64,000 nt of DNA, taken from positions 19,741,001 to 19,805,000 of the forward strand of contig CM069877.1 of the NCBI GenBank assembly GCA_036172665.1, given 5' to 3'. The translations under genes were made by a program, and so were the position numbers. Below, one piece after another: positions 21,893 to 34,139 of the stretch. The stretch comes from Prosopocoilus inquinatus. Lineage: Eukaryota; Arthropoda; Insecta; Coleoptera; Lucanidae. Position 1 is the stretch's first letter, and every line of letters starts with the position of its first letter. Below the pieces are notes generated by a model. It saw only the letters and a program-made list of their open reading frames with translations. It was not told the origin of the DNA and did no database searches.

Positions 21893-24800
21893 GTAGGCAT
21901 TTCAGTTTTTCTCGTGTGTTCTGTCCATCTTAAAAAAAACGCATAATTTTCCTCCCAGAAAATTATGTTACGCTTTTCTGACTAACACTTCTTGCTTCAA
22001 TAGTTCGATCTAAATATTTGTGTATCTACTTGTTTATAAAATGATGAGTTCGAAATAATCGTCAATTAGGTTTAAAAATTCCTTAGCATCAAACTCAAAA
22101 ACTGAAAATTTAGAAATGCATTTCATGTTTGCAATTTGGCATCATCCAACTACTCGCAAATTAAAATAAGCTGCAAGCCTGCAACGTGTTTTACGTAATA
22201 TGCGTTGTATGTTAAATTATAAACCGAAATTATGGCGAAGTAGAAACGCCGAAGAAAGAAGTTCGTCCAGGAGTCGGTCGTTTCAGCTTGAATTTCAGCA
22301 TTTCAGCGCTCCAAATTTAGTCTGGCGTTCTTTGCGTGGAGAACGAGTTTTTCACATTTGCAGTTACGTCATAGCTTAGTTTTCTTTACGCCCACGCATT
22401 TGGCCGGGGCAATTATTTTGCACGCGTGTGTGTGTACAATTTTTTTAATGTTAAAAGTCGAGATTTTGCACAATCTGCTCGTGAAAAATTTATGTGGCCA
22501 AGTTTATTTTGGAGAAAGTATTTTGTCACTGGCAGTTTTATTTTTGCCAAAACTTGATTTTCATTTGACGATTCATTAAATAGCTGCGATACATGTCGTA
22601 ACAAATCTCAGAAATACAAATATGCTGCTCTAAAAATAAAATAATCATTCTTGTTTAGTAACTATCTTGAGACTGAAAACTAGTAAATATTAACTTGAGC
22701 GGTATTCCGAACAAGTAACAGTTTCAGATATCTTCTCAAATTAAATATTAGAATATCAAAACGCTTATATAATTTGTAAAGTAGTTTTACTTTAAAGTGA
22801 TTCCTTTGGACTGCAGCCCGATTAATTCGAAACTGAATTCTGATTCATTGAATTTATCAATTGATTCTTTTCGACCTCGGTCCGTGTAATGAATAAAACT
22901 CCTTCATTGGTTTTCAAACCGTGTAGTCTCAAACTGATTTATTTACACTTTGGTACGAGTAATAATTTAATTTAATTTTCACGGAAAACTAAATTTTATC
23001 TAGCCACTAATCTCATAGATAATCCCTTGAATAAAAATTTAATTGATTTGAACCACCATACCCCATAATTTTTTGTCAGATCACTAATTAAAAGTAGTTT
23101 TAATTTCATTTATTTGAAATTTCGAATATTTATTTCAAATGAGCGATTTATTAAGCAGTTCTGCTGTGATAATGTCTCTTCTTTTACAAAAAGTAAGAAA
23201 CATTCTGCATTTGACATTTAATTTATTTTATAATGTTTTTAATTTCAAACAATTCAAGATTTGGTTTGAAGTTTCTCTGTTCTTATCCTACGAAATTAAC
23301 TTAATTATTAGGTAGTTTAAAATTAAAATTTATTTTTTTAAAATCTAAATCGTTTGGTAAGCGTACAATAAACAATTATTTTAGATTTTTTTGACGTGAA
23401 TCTGGTTTCTCTTCTTAATCTAAAATTATCTTATCTCGTTTATCGGAGCATGTAATAATTCATGCAATGTTTTCTTTGTGGTTCTTTCATTCAGTGCAAA
23501 TTATACCTGTCGTTATAGTAAAGTGAGAACGTAGGTCACAAAACAGACAGAAAGCAGTATGGGTACGCTAAAAAGATGGAGCAGCCCTTTATATGCCCTA
23601 GCCCCTTACACAGGTGTGATTAAATGTTATCTCACTCCTGCTTCATAAACTTCATTCTTCAATTTTTTGTTCTCATTGCACCCCCTTATCTCAGTTTGTT
23701 CAACAGCTGTTATAATGATGACTACTTAGGGCCGGATCTAGAGTTTTTCGTTGCCTCGGGCTAAACAATTTTCAGCGCCCTTTTTATGCTGTGAAAATGC
23801 ATCTATCCAATTTAAGTCAGTATTATTGCCAACCTTGCTAATTTTTCACGATGATTGCAACGACGCAGTCTGAAAAATAACTGAACAACGCGTTTACGCT
23901 TAAGGACGAAAAGACGTGGAACACGTTACATTATTTTACCAATCCGTAGAAAAGTGGTAAATTAAAAATTAGTAAGGAAAACATTCTGGTTCATAACAAA
24001 TTCGACAGGAGGTTTTGTGGAATGGGGACAATCAAAAACAATAAAAGAAATCATTTTTGGTTATTAAGAATGAAGTTGTAAAAAAATCCTAATAAGAGAA
24101 AATAAGAGAAACAAATGACGACTACCGCAATAAAAAATGACGCATATTTGTGGTTATGTAAAGTTACCAAAATAATACTTTCAGCATTCGAAAAACACAG
24201 GTTTACATCTCCAAAAAGTTTCGCAAATTTCGCACTATTGATATTTTCGCGGTGCTCGATTTTTCTGCAATCAAGTACATCAAGTACATCAAGTAAACGA
24301 AATAAAAATGAATTTCATTTTTATGCACATGAGTGCAACAAAAAATACACGACAGTTTCTTTAATCGATTTTCTTGTGTTGGTTTTGTTCGAATTAATTA
24401 TGACATTCTCTTTTATTGAATTTTCAAAGATTTTTCATTTCCTTTTCATTACTCGCTTTATTTTTTGTGTTTATTTTTATTATTTGTTTTTCTCTTTCGT
24501 CTAATTATTTCTGGCAAGGCGTTGCGCTCCAGTTTCTTCTGTCTTGCTGTTTTTTAAAATTATTTTCACATTACGCCGAAAAATCATCGATTTTCTTTCT
24601 TTTTTTTTTGTTTACCATTGTGCTTGCTTCATGTTTTGATATTGTCACTTTGTTCTCTTTTGATTCTTTTGTTGAAATAACATGTTTCTTTTTTAACTTG
24701 ACATCCAGAGAGCTGCGACTGGCACGCTTAAATATGAAATATACACAGACAGTATTCTGAAGGTTAAATTAAAATAAAAAGACACGTTATTTTATTGACG

Positions 24801-26640
24801 TTATTTTTATTTTTAGTTTTTTCTTTCCATTTTTAGTAAAATAATTTCCAAACAGCCAATATCAGTTTAGCGCTGAAGATGGTAACTTCGTTACCGAAAT
24901 ACGTATTCGCTTTCAGTGAATTAATGTGGTCGAGGGGTTTTCTCACTATTTATTTGGATTACAGCCACAGGTTTTGTGTTGCTTTGTGATTATCCAAACA
25001 GCTCGCTTATCATTGTTTTTCTTTCTTTTTGTTTGTTTATTCGCTTTTGCGTTTTTTTCTTTTATCTAGTTTATGTTTAGTTTATTTTTTATAACTCACG
25101 TAATCGTTTTTTCCTTCACCTTTCCTTTCTCGTTGTTTATTTTTTCCTTCATTTGTTCTTCCTGGAAGTTTTCCTCGCTTTTTGTTAGTGTCATTTTTTT
25201 AATAGAATCATTGATCTTATTTTGTTTCTTGCACCCTGTCTAGAGACTTTAGTTTAGGAGCTAGTGAAAAACTTTAAATGCAAAAACTGTAGGTCTGTAG
25301 GTTATCACACGAAACAAAAGCGCATTGCAAATTGGACAAAAAAATGCAATGCAGTTGTAGCTTTTCTTTTAAATGGAATAGACACCGTGCTTTCTTTTAA
25401 CTGTGGCTATAGGAATTTACGTACTAAAAATTTTGTCTCATGTTAACGTATGTTCTACTCAAAATTTTAAGCAAATTTTTGTTTCTATTAATCATTTACA
25501 TAATTTATTACAAAATAAACATGATCAGAATAAGAGGCACGTCATTAATTTAATTATTTTAATATGTAAAGTTTAAATTATTAACGACCAAATATGAATC
25601 GGGTTGGTCAAAATCAAAAATTAATTCGTCAGACCAGACATTTAGACGGCAGCGACTAAATTTCTTTTTAACGTTGACCTACTCGATTCATTAAAAAATT
25701 CCACTCTAATATTAAATTAATTAATTTAAAGATGCATCTGTTATTCTGTCCGTCTAAAAAATGCTCTTTGATTAGGTGAACCTAATTAATTTGTTCTAGT
25801 AATGTTTCTATAATTCAGTAAAGCCAAGTGTATATTTGTTTTGGTCAGTGAACATTTCAAAAAGTTTTTAGCAGTTTGAAGATTTTAAAGTACCTCAGTT
25901 GTTCTTTAAACTTTACTGAATTAAATGGTGGTGCATTGTCTGTTTCCAAAATTTCTAGGATTCCAAATAAACTAATTCAACTTCTTAATAAATAAATCTT
26001 ATTTATTTATTTGATATACAGCCTACTATTACAGACACCTGTTAAACAACCTCTTAAGAGAAAATATTATGAATAGTATCGCAACATATAAAATTTTAGA
26101 CAAAATTCCTACTAAACTATGAACAGAGTCATACAACAGACTTCTGGGTTTATACTAAGGTGGTGCCTCTTCTTGCCTCTGTGTATCAACTTTGCTGTCG
26201 TCCCTTAAATCTATACGGATGGCTCATGCTCGTGAGTAATTTTTTATACTAACAGAACACATGCACACAGTTTTTAATCAATCATGAAACAGAAAATCGA
26301 AAATGGTCCTCTTTCGTAGTTAATGATTTAGGGTGGATTACATTAATTGGAATCATTGTTTGTTGTTGTTATTTGCTTTTTTAATATTACTTTTAACTTT
26401 ACCTTTTCGTTCTGCGGAATATACTGAGGAATTTTAAATTAGCCGATAGCAATTCCATAATGAGCAATAAAGAACATGTGTTAGTGCGTGAATGGTTGAA
26501 ATAGACGGTTATAGGTAACTAAAATGAATACTTATTCGCTGAATTTAAAGAGAAACAATAAAGCTGCTGCTTTTCTAGGGCCCCCGCGAGGCCAAAAACT
26601 GCTCGCGTGACACTTCATATTTTGGCGCCCTCTGACAGAT
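21893..26640 (+). other. Intronic/intergenic AT-rich DNA
   Basis: No further exon could be supported. T-rich low-complexity tracts at 24,360-24,760 and 25,010-25,200 generate long but non-coding open frames (129 and 114 codons). A three-copy AAGTACATC repeat lies near 24,270-24,300. Near 23,730 a GGGCCGGATCTAGAG segment resembles a decayed transposon end. Confidence 0.4.
24869..24911 (+). ncRNA. Hammerhead-like hairpin (degenerate)
   Basis: AGCG, the core CTGAAGA, helix GGTAAC/GTTACC with a 3-nt loop, GAAA, the self-complementary TACGTA, TT, then CGCT. AGCG/CGCT can pair as stem I. One unpaired U sits between the core and stem II, and the cleavage triplet would be AUU, so activity is doubtful. 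It sits in a probable retroelement tail that continues to about 24,990. Confidence 0.4.
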
Positions 26641-27260
26641 GAATTGGGGCACACAAAAATAAAAAAATTTTTTTAAAGCTTTTCAACTTTTTTCAAATAT
26701 TTTAGAAAAATTTTGTGCAAATCGTCTTTGATTGCAGTGAAAACCTCGAGCAGCCTCTGTACAGCTGTTTCAGCCCTGCTTGGGGCTTCGTCAGCAGAGA
26801 CGTAGCTCGACATTCCCACTGCAGACCAAAAACAACTTGCCCAATTTATTCGCAAATGCGATGTAAGAATGATGAACATATAAAATAGCGACATCTTACT
26901 ATCGCTTTTTGACCTAACATTGCAGTAGGATAGACAAATTGAAGCGGGATTTGCTCCTAATGAGTCCCCCATGCAAGGCGGCCATGCTTGCTGTCAAAGC
27001 ATAATGAAAGATTTTAGAAAAATTTTGTGCAAATCGTTTTTGATTGCAAATCCCGCTTCAATTTGTCTATCCCACTGCAATGTTAGGTCAAAAAGCGATA
27101 GTAAGATGTCGCTATTTTATATGTTCATCAAATATTTTACTTCACTTTTTAAACGTTCTCCTTCTCTTTTAATCATTTTTCTTCACTTTCTGAACATTTT
27201 CCTCCACTTTCTAAACATTTTCCTTCACTTTTTTCAAGTTCCCGCGAGAAAAGCTGATTG
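26640..27260. mobile_element. Rearranged retroelement block with inverted arms
   Basis: Positions 26,873-26,956 and 27,043-27,130 are inverted copies of each other. The segment TTTTAGAAAAATTTTGTGCA occurs in the same orientation at about 26,700 and about 27,008. A minus-strand hammerhead motif lies at 26,748-26,808. The right side ends in a degenerate array of about 19-bp units (CTTCACTTTCTAAACATTTT-like, 27,140-27,235). It looks like a small retroelement that inserted twice in opposite directions or was rearranged. Open frames here follow the repeats. Confidence 0.55.
26748..26808 (-). ncRNA. Hammerhead ribozyme motif, copy 1
   Basis: Read on the minus strand: GAGC, TACGT, CTCTG, the core CTGACGA, stem II AGCCC/GGGCT with loop CAAGCA, GAAA, the self-complementary CAGCTG, TA, then CAGAG, GCT, GCTC. 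Stem I pairs CTCTG/CAGAG and, beyond an internal loop, GAGC/GCTC. Further out GCAGTG/CACTGC (26,734-26,822) also pair. CUGANGA, GAAA and a GUA cleavage triplet are all present. Stem III has no loop, so an active form would be a dimer, as reported for minimal hammerheads of Penelope-like and related retroelements. Confidence 0.7.
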
Positions 27261-30200
27261 AGCTAATAAGAAACGCGCATGTCTTTTAGAATTGGTCAAG
27301 AAAAATTGAAAATACTTGAACCTGTTAAATATTCAATTTTCTAAATCTCCGAAGCAGGAAAAGCTGCTTAAAACGTCTTCGCTAAAATTTCCTTTCTCAA
27401 AACGTTCGAAAATGTTGTACTTAAAAAATCAATTTAAGGTGCGCAGAGTACCTACATCCTGACCTCCTTTGTATTTTGGCAGACGATTCTGGTGTGGTTA
27501 GTTGCAAACCGATTAATTCACTTCACATAATTCTAATAATAATAATAATGTCTACAAGCCTTGACATGCATGTGTGACTCTATTTTACACTCACAGTCCG
27601 AAATAGATATGTATTTGGCACTCACGCTTGAATAATGAGAACGAGACCAAAACGACACCGAAGACCACACCTCAGGAGGGTTGTTATAAACCGATGCAAT
27701 TGCGACCTTGAAATTGACACATTCGCTGTTTAACAATTAGGTATTAAGTAAATTTTGAGCTGTTACAAAATTAAACTCCCGAAGAACAGAAATAAACGTC
27801 AAGTGGGAAATTATGCCAAACGACCGGTTTAGATCGATGCCAATGAATTTTTCGTCATTGTTGCGAAAAGTAAAGTCGCATAAATTTTGTTTAGAAAAGT
27901 GGATACATAGATAGTTCAATTTGAACCAAAAGGAAATTTTAAAGTTATAAAAAAACATTCTATTTTATTGATTTTTGCAATAATCGGTACTTGGTAAATA
28001 GGTTGACGTGCAAAAGAAGAAAATGAATTCAAATTTATAATTCGGGAAGTAGTTCTGAACCCACAGGTTTATTCCTATATTTTTAAAAATGACCTTGTAA
28101 ATTTTTTTATTGAAAATCAATTACCTGTTGTATAATTTACTTACAGTTATCAATAATACTTGCCTACAGAAATATAAAAAAAAGTTTTCCTTGCGTGTAT
28201 TTGCATTTCACGTTTTTTGTAGCAGTTACAAAACTATTCCATAATTTTCTGTTCGATTTTTATAACTCAAAGATATAATAATTTCCATATTTTTCCAGAA
28301 CATAAAAATTTTACTGCTTTCTGAAAATGATTCGGTCAGCGTAGGTACTTATACATAGTGATGGAAGCGATTTTCAAGCTGATCGCTTCGGTTCAATGGC
28401 ATAGAATCTCAGTTTACAACCTCGAATAAAGTTGGAGATACGTTTTACCCGAAATCGTATTCGCTGTGAATAAAACTTTTTCAATTACTTGCAGCTCGAT
28501 TTGTCATATTAAGTTAAATCAAATGGATTCCTCGTCGTTAATCACGTCATGTCATGAGTTCTAGAAGACATAAAAGAAAATTTCATATTAGAATATAATT
28601 AGTATAATTAGAATATGAAAAATCTTTGATGTTGTAACTTCCTTCTTTTTATCCCATTTTAAGAAATGATACGTCAAACAAAATCGTTATAAAAACATTT
28701 CAATTTGTCCTGCAGTACTTTTCTTTTTGACGTCTGCTTTTAAACAAATCCCATCCAACTTAATTTGTTTTAATCACACTATACATATATTTTTCTGTGC
28801 TTATTTTATTAGAAATTTTGTTTCTGAGTAGATCTACATTACAATGTGAAGTCATAAATTTATTTTCAATGAAAAAAGACGAAATTTTATAAAAATGAAA
28901 TAACCAATAGGTGTGATTTGTTTAAAGCAACTGTTCCAAATTGTCTCCGTTCTGCTCCAGACACATTCTACACCTTATACTAATATTCATTGCTGTATTT
29001 AATAAAAAGTTTGGTGGCACTTGCTCATACACTTGCAAGATCCTTCTTACGTCTCTGGTAGCTGGGATAGTCACGTAAACATTCAGGGATATTCTGTAAC
29101 ATTGATATGCATATCAATTGATATGGTCTTCAATAATTGAAGAGAACTTAATACGATTTCCTAACAAACAAACAAGTTGTAAACATACATTTACGCTAAA
29201 TCTAAACTACATTAATCTTATCATAACACATGATAAAAAAGTGGATCCTCTCTTACAGACCACATGAGGAGCTTATTTTTAAAGTGCAACATGTCCAAAA
29301 ATTGTTTTTCGAGATAAATGGCTGAAACATGTTTCTCAATAATGGGTTAAGAATTTCAAGGTATTTTGGACTTGTTGCGTTTTGAAAAAAAAGTCGTGAT
29401 TCGAAAAAGTACTTTATTAAGAAAAAAACATTTAATAAGAATAACTAAAATAATCCTTACAAAACACCCAAAAATGAATGTTACAATAAAAAATCTTTAA
29501 TATTACTTCTTTGGGCTCCAACGATTGAAGCAACGAAATAAGTAGAACACGTTAACTCTGTAAGAATATCGGCATTCCTGATTGACCGAATGGACATATT
29601 GCTGTTAGAAAATGAAAATAAACAGGACTTATTGCACTTTGAAAATTTAAGAATTATTAGTCACCCTGTATCATCGGATTCATTGTGGTTTGCCATGAAG
29701 GTACAATAACCAACTTGTAAAGGAAGTTGTAGACAACATAACGACTTCTGTATCTCAAAATTTCAAATTTTGGACTTGTTGCGTTTTGAAAATAAACTCC
29801 TCATACATATATCTTCCGTTGTTTATAAGGAAAGATTTTGTGTTTTTTTCAGAATGTACCAGTTTTCATATTCAGAAAAACATTTCTATAAAAATGAGTA
29901 AAAAAATAATAGTGCAATTTGAAAAAAAAAAAAATGTTGACTGTCTTCTGGCAACAACGAAACTCGGAAAAAAATGTTATATCGATTCAAATTGTGGCTT
30001 TTTTAAATAATTTGCCTGACGCATCATTTATTAAAATCGGATAAAAAAATAAGGACGTTACAGCATCAAAAGTTTTTCATATTCCACCCTGTATAATAAT
30101 GCAATTAACAATAATAAAAATTTAAGAAACACCAAATCTACTATTCTGTCTCAAATTCATTTTTATTGATCACACTTCAACTTGGCTAAAAGCTAGAATC

Positions 30201-30532
30201 TTCAAACATAAATCTGATCTTAGAAATTTCTGAACAAAGTTTCGAATATTAATACATTGGCCCAACATTCACAAATGAATGATCATAACATTTTAATAAC
30301 AGATGAAAAAAGAAACTGTCATTTACGTCTCTTTCTAGAAATGTATTATACAGCATGCGTAAAAACTAATGCACCAAAAGAGATTGTAGATGTAGTAACG
30401 GTGAAACATTTAGATTTGATGTTTGGTGGGGATAAATTATATATAAATACTCATATTTTTATATAAGTTTCATTTGTTTTATGCGAGTAGTGTTTGTCAA
30501 AGGCCATCAAAAGCCAAAGCCAAAAGCTGAAA
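27261..30532. other. AT-rich stretch with short dispersed repeats
   Basis: No gene seen. The word GGACTTGTTGCGTTTTGAAAA occurs at about 29,368 and 29,772, with variants at 29,625 (GGACTTATTGCACTTTGAAAA) and inverted at 29,281-29,300. This indicates pieces of one repeat family between 29.2 and 29.8 kb. CACCCTGTAT ends at about 29,661 and 30,087 mark other repeat fragments. An AAT microsatellite is at 27,534-27,548. Confidence 0.4.
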
Positions 30533-31280
30533 GCCATCTTGAATTTTTTTAAATGGCAACTTAGGTTTAGTTTAGTGTCATTTGGCAGGTAATTGATTTA
30601 GAAATATCATAGGGTATATCATAAGCTTCTTTATTTTAAAATAACGAAGAACATTAGAAAAAAAATAATTTTTTAGCAGAAATATTTTTGGACAAGTGTT
30701 GTATTGTAAATAACTACAACTTACACAAAATTTAATTCAAAAGTGACAGTTCGGTTTCAATTTTAGCAATTTCTAATATTCTTTATCGCTTTTCCAATTC
30801 AAATAGATAGCGAATACTACAATATGATATTGTCATAAGCTTGTTTTCCTCTCGTGGAGTCGCATGTAAAATACGGTTTGGTTTCTGTGGAAACAAGTAT
30901 GTTTGTATGTCTGTCAAACCATATTTTACATGTAATTCTGCAAGGGGAAAACAAGCTCATGATAATGTTATTGTAGTATTTGCTATCAGTTGAACTGAAA
31001 AGCGATAAAGAGTATTAGAAATTGTTAAAATTGATAAGAATTCAGTGAAAACACCGAAATATTACTTTTGAATTAAATTTTGACTAAGTTGTATTTATTT
31101 ACAGCCCTTAATCCAAAAATTTTCCCTTTACCAAGTTAATTTGTTTTTGTTTTTTTTTAATTTTCCTCGTTATTTTAGAATAAGGAAGCTTATAATATAC
31201 CGTATTGTATTTTTAAATTAATTATCTACCTAATGACATTAAACTAAACCTAGGTTGCTATTTGAAAAAATTCAAGATGC
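30533..31280. mobile_element. About 750-bp fold-back element
   Basis: The two halves are imperfect reverse complements over roughly 350 bp each. GCCATCTTGAATTTTTTTAA, AACTTAGGTTTAGTTTA and ATCATAAGCTTCTTTATT at the left all recur inverted at the right. The spacer near 30,890-30,930 also pairs (GTAAAATACGGTTTG / CAAACCATATTTTAC). No coding sequence. The mismatches show it is old enough to have diverged. Confidence 0.8.
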
Positions 31281-33298
31281 ATGCATCTGACAAACTCCAG
31301 TCGCACAAAACAAATGAAACTCAGGTCAAAATATGGGTATTTATGTATAACTTAATTCCACCAAACGTCGAACCGTTTCTACGTAATCTCATTTGGTGCA
31401 ATACTTTTTTACGCACCCTGCAATTTTTGATATATTTTTCGAATTCAAATATGAATGATAATATTTCAGATTCACCGCTTTCGAATTAATTCACACATGC
31501 GAACTAACAAATTTTCACTGCTTTACTCGGCGTCGCCATTTTCTTTTATTCAATTTTAACATATAATTTTGCGGACAAAATTTAATGAGTATTAAGAACG
31601 TTTGTTGCTTGGTAATTTATGGAAATTGTCCAAAGCAACAAACTTGAGTAAAATAATAATTCAATTTTGTCAGGCAAAATTTTAACACGAATGGTATTCG
31701 ACGTGACTATTTCATGAATTAAAATTTAAATAAGAAACACAACTTCAAATATTTTTCCTGGGCCATTAATGTTGTTGTATTCCACACTGATTTGATACTA
31801 GGTAGTTTCTTTGTACTTTTCTCCATTCTTCTTTTTTATGTTGAAGCCCAATATTGTAATTTTGCAATTTCTTCAGGTGTTGTTATCAGAAGTAAATTAT
31901 AATGCCGCTGCTCACAATTTTTTTTATTTAGAAGAACAATGTTAAAAATGCTTTTTTTAATGTTTTCAATTGATAAATCACCGAATCTTGAATATTTGGA
32001 GCAGTTATTCTCACTTATTTTTTACAACTGTCGTTTGTAAAAATTACACTGAGCAACAAAATTTAACTTTTCGAATGTTTTAAACGTCAGATTATTATTG
32101 ATAAAGTGGGTGTTTTCTAATGGTTATATAGGGTTTGGCAAAGTTCTGAATTTGTTCATTTATGAAGTTATTTAAGAAGATACTAAAAATTAAGTTAGGG
32201 CAATGATTACCAAGGTATGTAGGTAATGTCCATATTTGAAAATTGTTTTTAATAATACAGGGTGTTCCGCAAAGTTACTGCGGTCCAAAGTTACATTTTT
32301 TTAAATGGAACCCCTGTATGTGGTACACTTGTACAATGTCTTGATCCTGCCCTTTCTAAAAATATAATGTTTTAATATCTTATATCGGGTGGTTAATAAG
32401 TTATGACCACTTTTGTTTTAAAATTAGTATAAAAATTTAACGTTCTCCCTAACGTTAGAAGTCATTTGTAAGTAAACGTTGTGACTACGAATATACTTAC
32501 AAATAGGCCAAAGTTATTTCCTAGTACAATCATTTATACCATTTTCCACCATTTGTACAGAGCAAGTCAAAACATACATGATTGAGAACTCAATTTATAG
32601 TAGTCAAAATAGTCAAAAAGCTATATAGAATTTAGTGTGAAAATTCCATTAAATCAGTACAGCTAATATAATTAGAATATTGATAAAAAAATAAACTTAA
32701 CCATTCCACTATAATATCAGAACAATTCTTCTTCAAGTAGAATTAAAAAAGTTTATTAAAAAATTGTCATCACTTAAAGAACTAATTTACATAACTGAAC
32801 ACTCACTTCTTCTATAATTTATTTTAAGTAGTTATTTGTGCATACGAACTACAAAATTTGTACCAACAATTTAAAATTGAAAAGAAAATATAAATAGTTC
32901 TACGTCTAAAATGTATCACTTTGGTTCACATTAAATTTCGATTTCTTCATAGTTGTTTTACTACGCGCCATTTTTACACTAAAAATGGTCTTTATAGTAT
33001 CAAAGAAAAACTTAAAAATTACAAAAAAAAAAATTAAATATTGTAACTATCAAGTTATTGCTTCGTTGCGGTAATAAGTCTAATTGCAGTATCTTTAGGA
33101 AGAAAGAGTTTCCAAAAGGAGTTATGATAATGATAATGAACTTTTAATTTGATAAAACTCTTTCATTTTAAACATAGGACACACACGCGTGCATATGCAG
33201 ATAGATATCTACTACGTTATGTTCTGTTTTGCTGAAATTGACTTTGATTTTCGTGAAGAGTGTCCCATTCCCTTGCTTTTAGTTTCCTTGCTCTTCAG
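31281..33298. other. AT-rich DNA upstream of the 33.3-kb exon
   Basis: No gene seen. A 66-bp repeat unit beginning TACAGGGTGTTCC and ending GGAACCCCTGTA (32,262-32,327) belongs to the family also found at 62,031-62,100 and 62,803-62,863. A donor-like AAGGTATGT at about 32,211 has no supporting exon. Confidence 0.4.
32262..32327. repeat. TACAGGGTG repeat unit
   Basis: The 66-bp unit opens TACAGGGTGTTCC and closes with TTTAAATGGAACCCCTGTA, so its ends are inverted copies. Similar units occur at 62,031-62,100 and 62,803-62,863. This is a common insect interspersed-repeat end; no autonomous relative is visible here. Confidence 0.55.
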
Positions 33299-33719
33299 CA
33301 GGCTGAACTGGGACGAACGGCAGCTAATCCTTGGATTCTTCCAGAAACGTGAGATCCCGTGGGAGAAAGTACCGTTCGTACCCAGGCCCAGCCTCGTCCC
33401 GGACCCAATCACCGCTTATGGGAGACGCAGGGCCGACAAAGAGGTGGTCGTCGAAGTGCGTAGTATCCTGGATCCGTTAGAGAAGGCGAAAATCCAGCCG
33501 AAAACGATCATAACACCACCGAAACCTTACGTATCGGCGAGAGAGGTCACTAAAGAGAGGGTATTTTCGTTGATTCGCAGGGACGGACATACTCCGGGTG
33601 AATTGCCTCGAGCTGACGCGATGGATGTTGTCCTGCCAAAATTGCACAAGTTGGCAGAAGTGCCTAGTTTGCCGTATAAACGTAGGCTCTTAGCCACCTC
33701 GGGAACATATTATTGAACC
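33299..33719 (+). CDS. Probable 3' terminal exon of an unidentified host gene
   Basis: A strong acceptor (a 25-bp pyrimidine tract ending TTCAG, with a second in-register CAG directly after) opens a GC-rich exon with about 139 open codons to a TGA at 33,717. The peptide begins RLNWDERQLILGFFQKREIP, continues VPFVPRPSLVPDPITAYGRRR and ends in ATSGTYY. It is basic and Pro-rich, with no recognised domain or membrane segment. Entry must be in phase 2. A polyadenylation signal AATAAA lies at 34,113-34,118, fitting a 3' UTR of about 400 nt. The exon at 21.8 kb ends in phase 0, so either an intermediate exon was missed or this belongs to a transcript starting elsewhere. Entering in phase 0 would stop after 17 codons. 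Confidence 0.6.
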
Positions 33720-34112
33720 TTCTTTATAACCGAATGCGTTGTAATATTTCGGTTTGCATTCATTTCGTTTAATAGAATTTATTAATTTTTAAGGATCTAG
33801 TAGATACTTTTTCCATTACGAAGCATTTTTTATTTACATCGAACTATAGCTGTATTTTTTAAGCAGAATATACTTACTATTTACTGAAACTGCACTATTT
33901 ATTCAACTATGCTAAAGCCAAAATATAATAATTAAATATATATAATGTGCATTTTCAGTATTTGTGATCACTTTATTTTTGTTGTTGTTTTAACATTGAC
34001 GCTTATTAGTTCGCATTCTTTTTTATATTCTGATGTGATATCGCTTTTAGAGCTTTATTATTTTTATTTAACTTTCATTTAGCGTTGTATTATACACTGG
34101 TATTTACTTCAC

Positions 34113-34118
34113 AATAAA
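34113..34118 (+). terminator. Polyadenylation signal for the 33.3-kb exon
   Basis: AATAAA followed within 25 bp by T/GT-rich sequence (GTGTTTTTGAC), about 395 bp after the stop codon. Confidence 0.5.
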
Positions 34119-34139
34119 GTGTTTTTGACAATATTTCGA

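Noticed and set aside
24115..24760. Two overlapping open frames of 129 and 114 codons, hydrophobic
   Set aside because: They lie in T-rich low-complexity DNA; Phe/Leu-rich translations follow from composition, and no splice or promoter context supports them.
26971..27261. 96-codon frame sharing peptides with a minus-strand frame nearby
   Set aside because: The shared peptide arises from the inverted repeat itself, not from a conserved protein.
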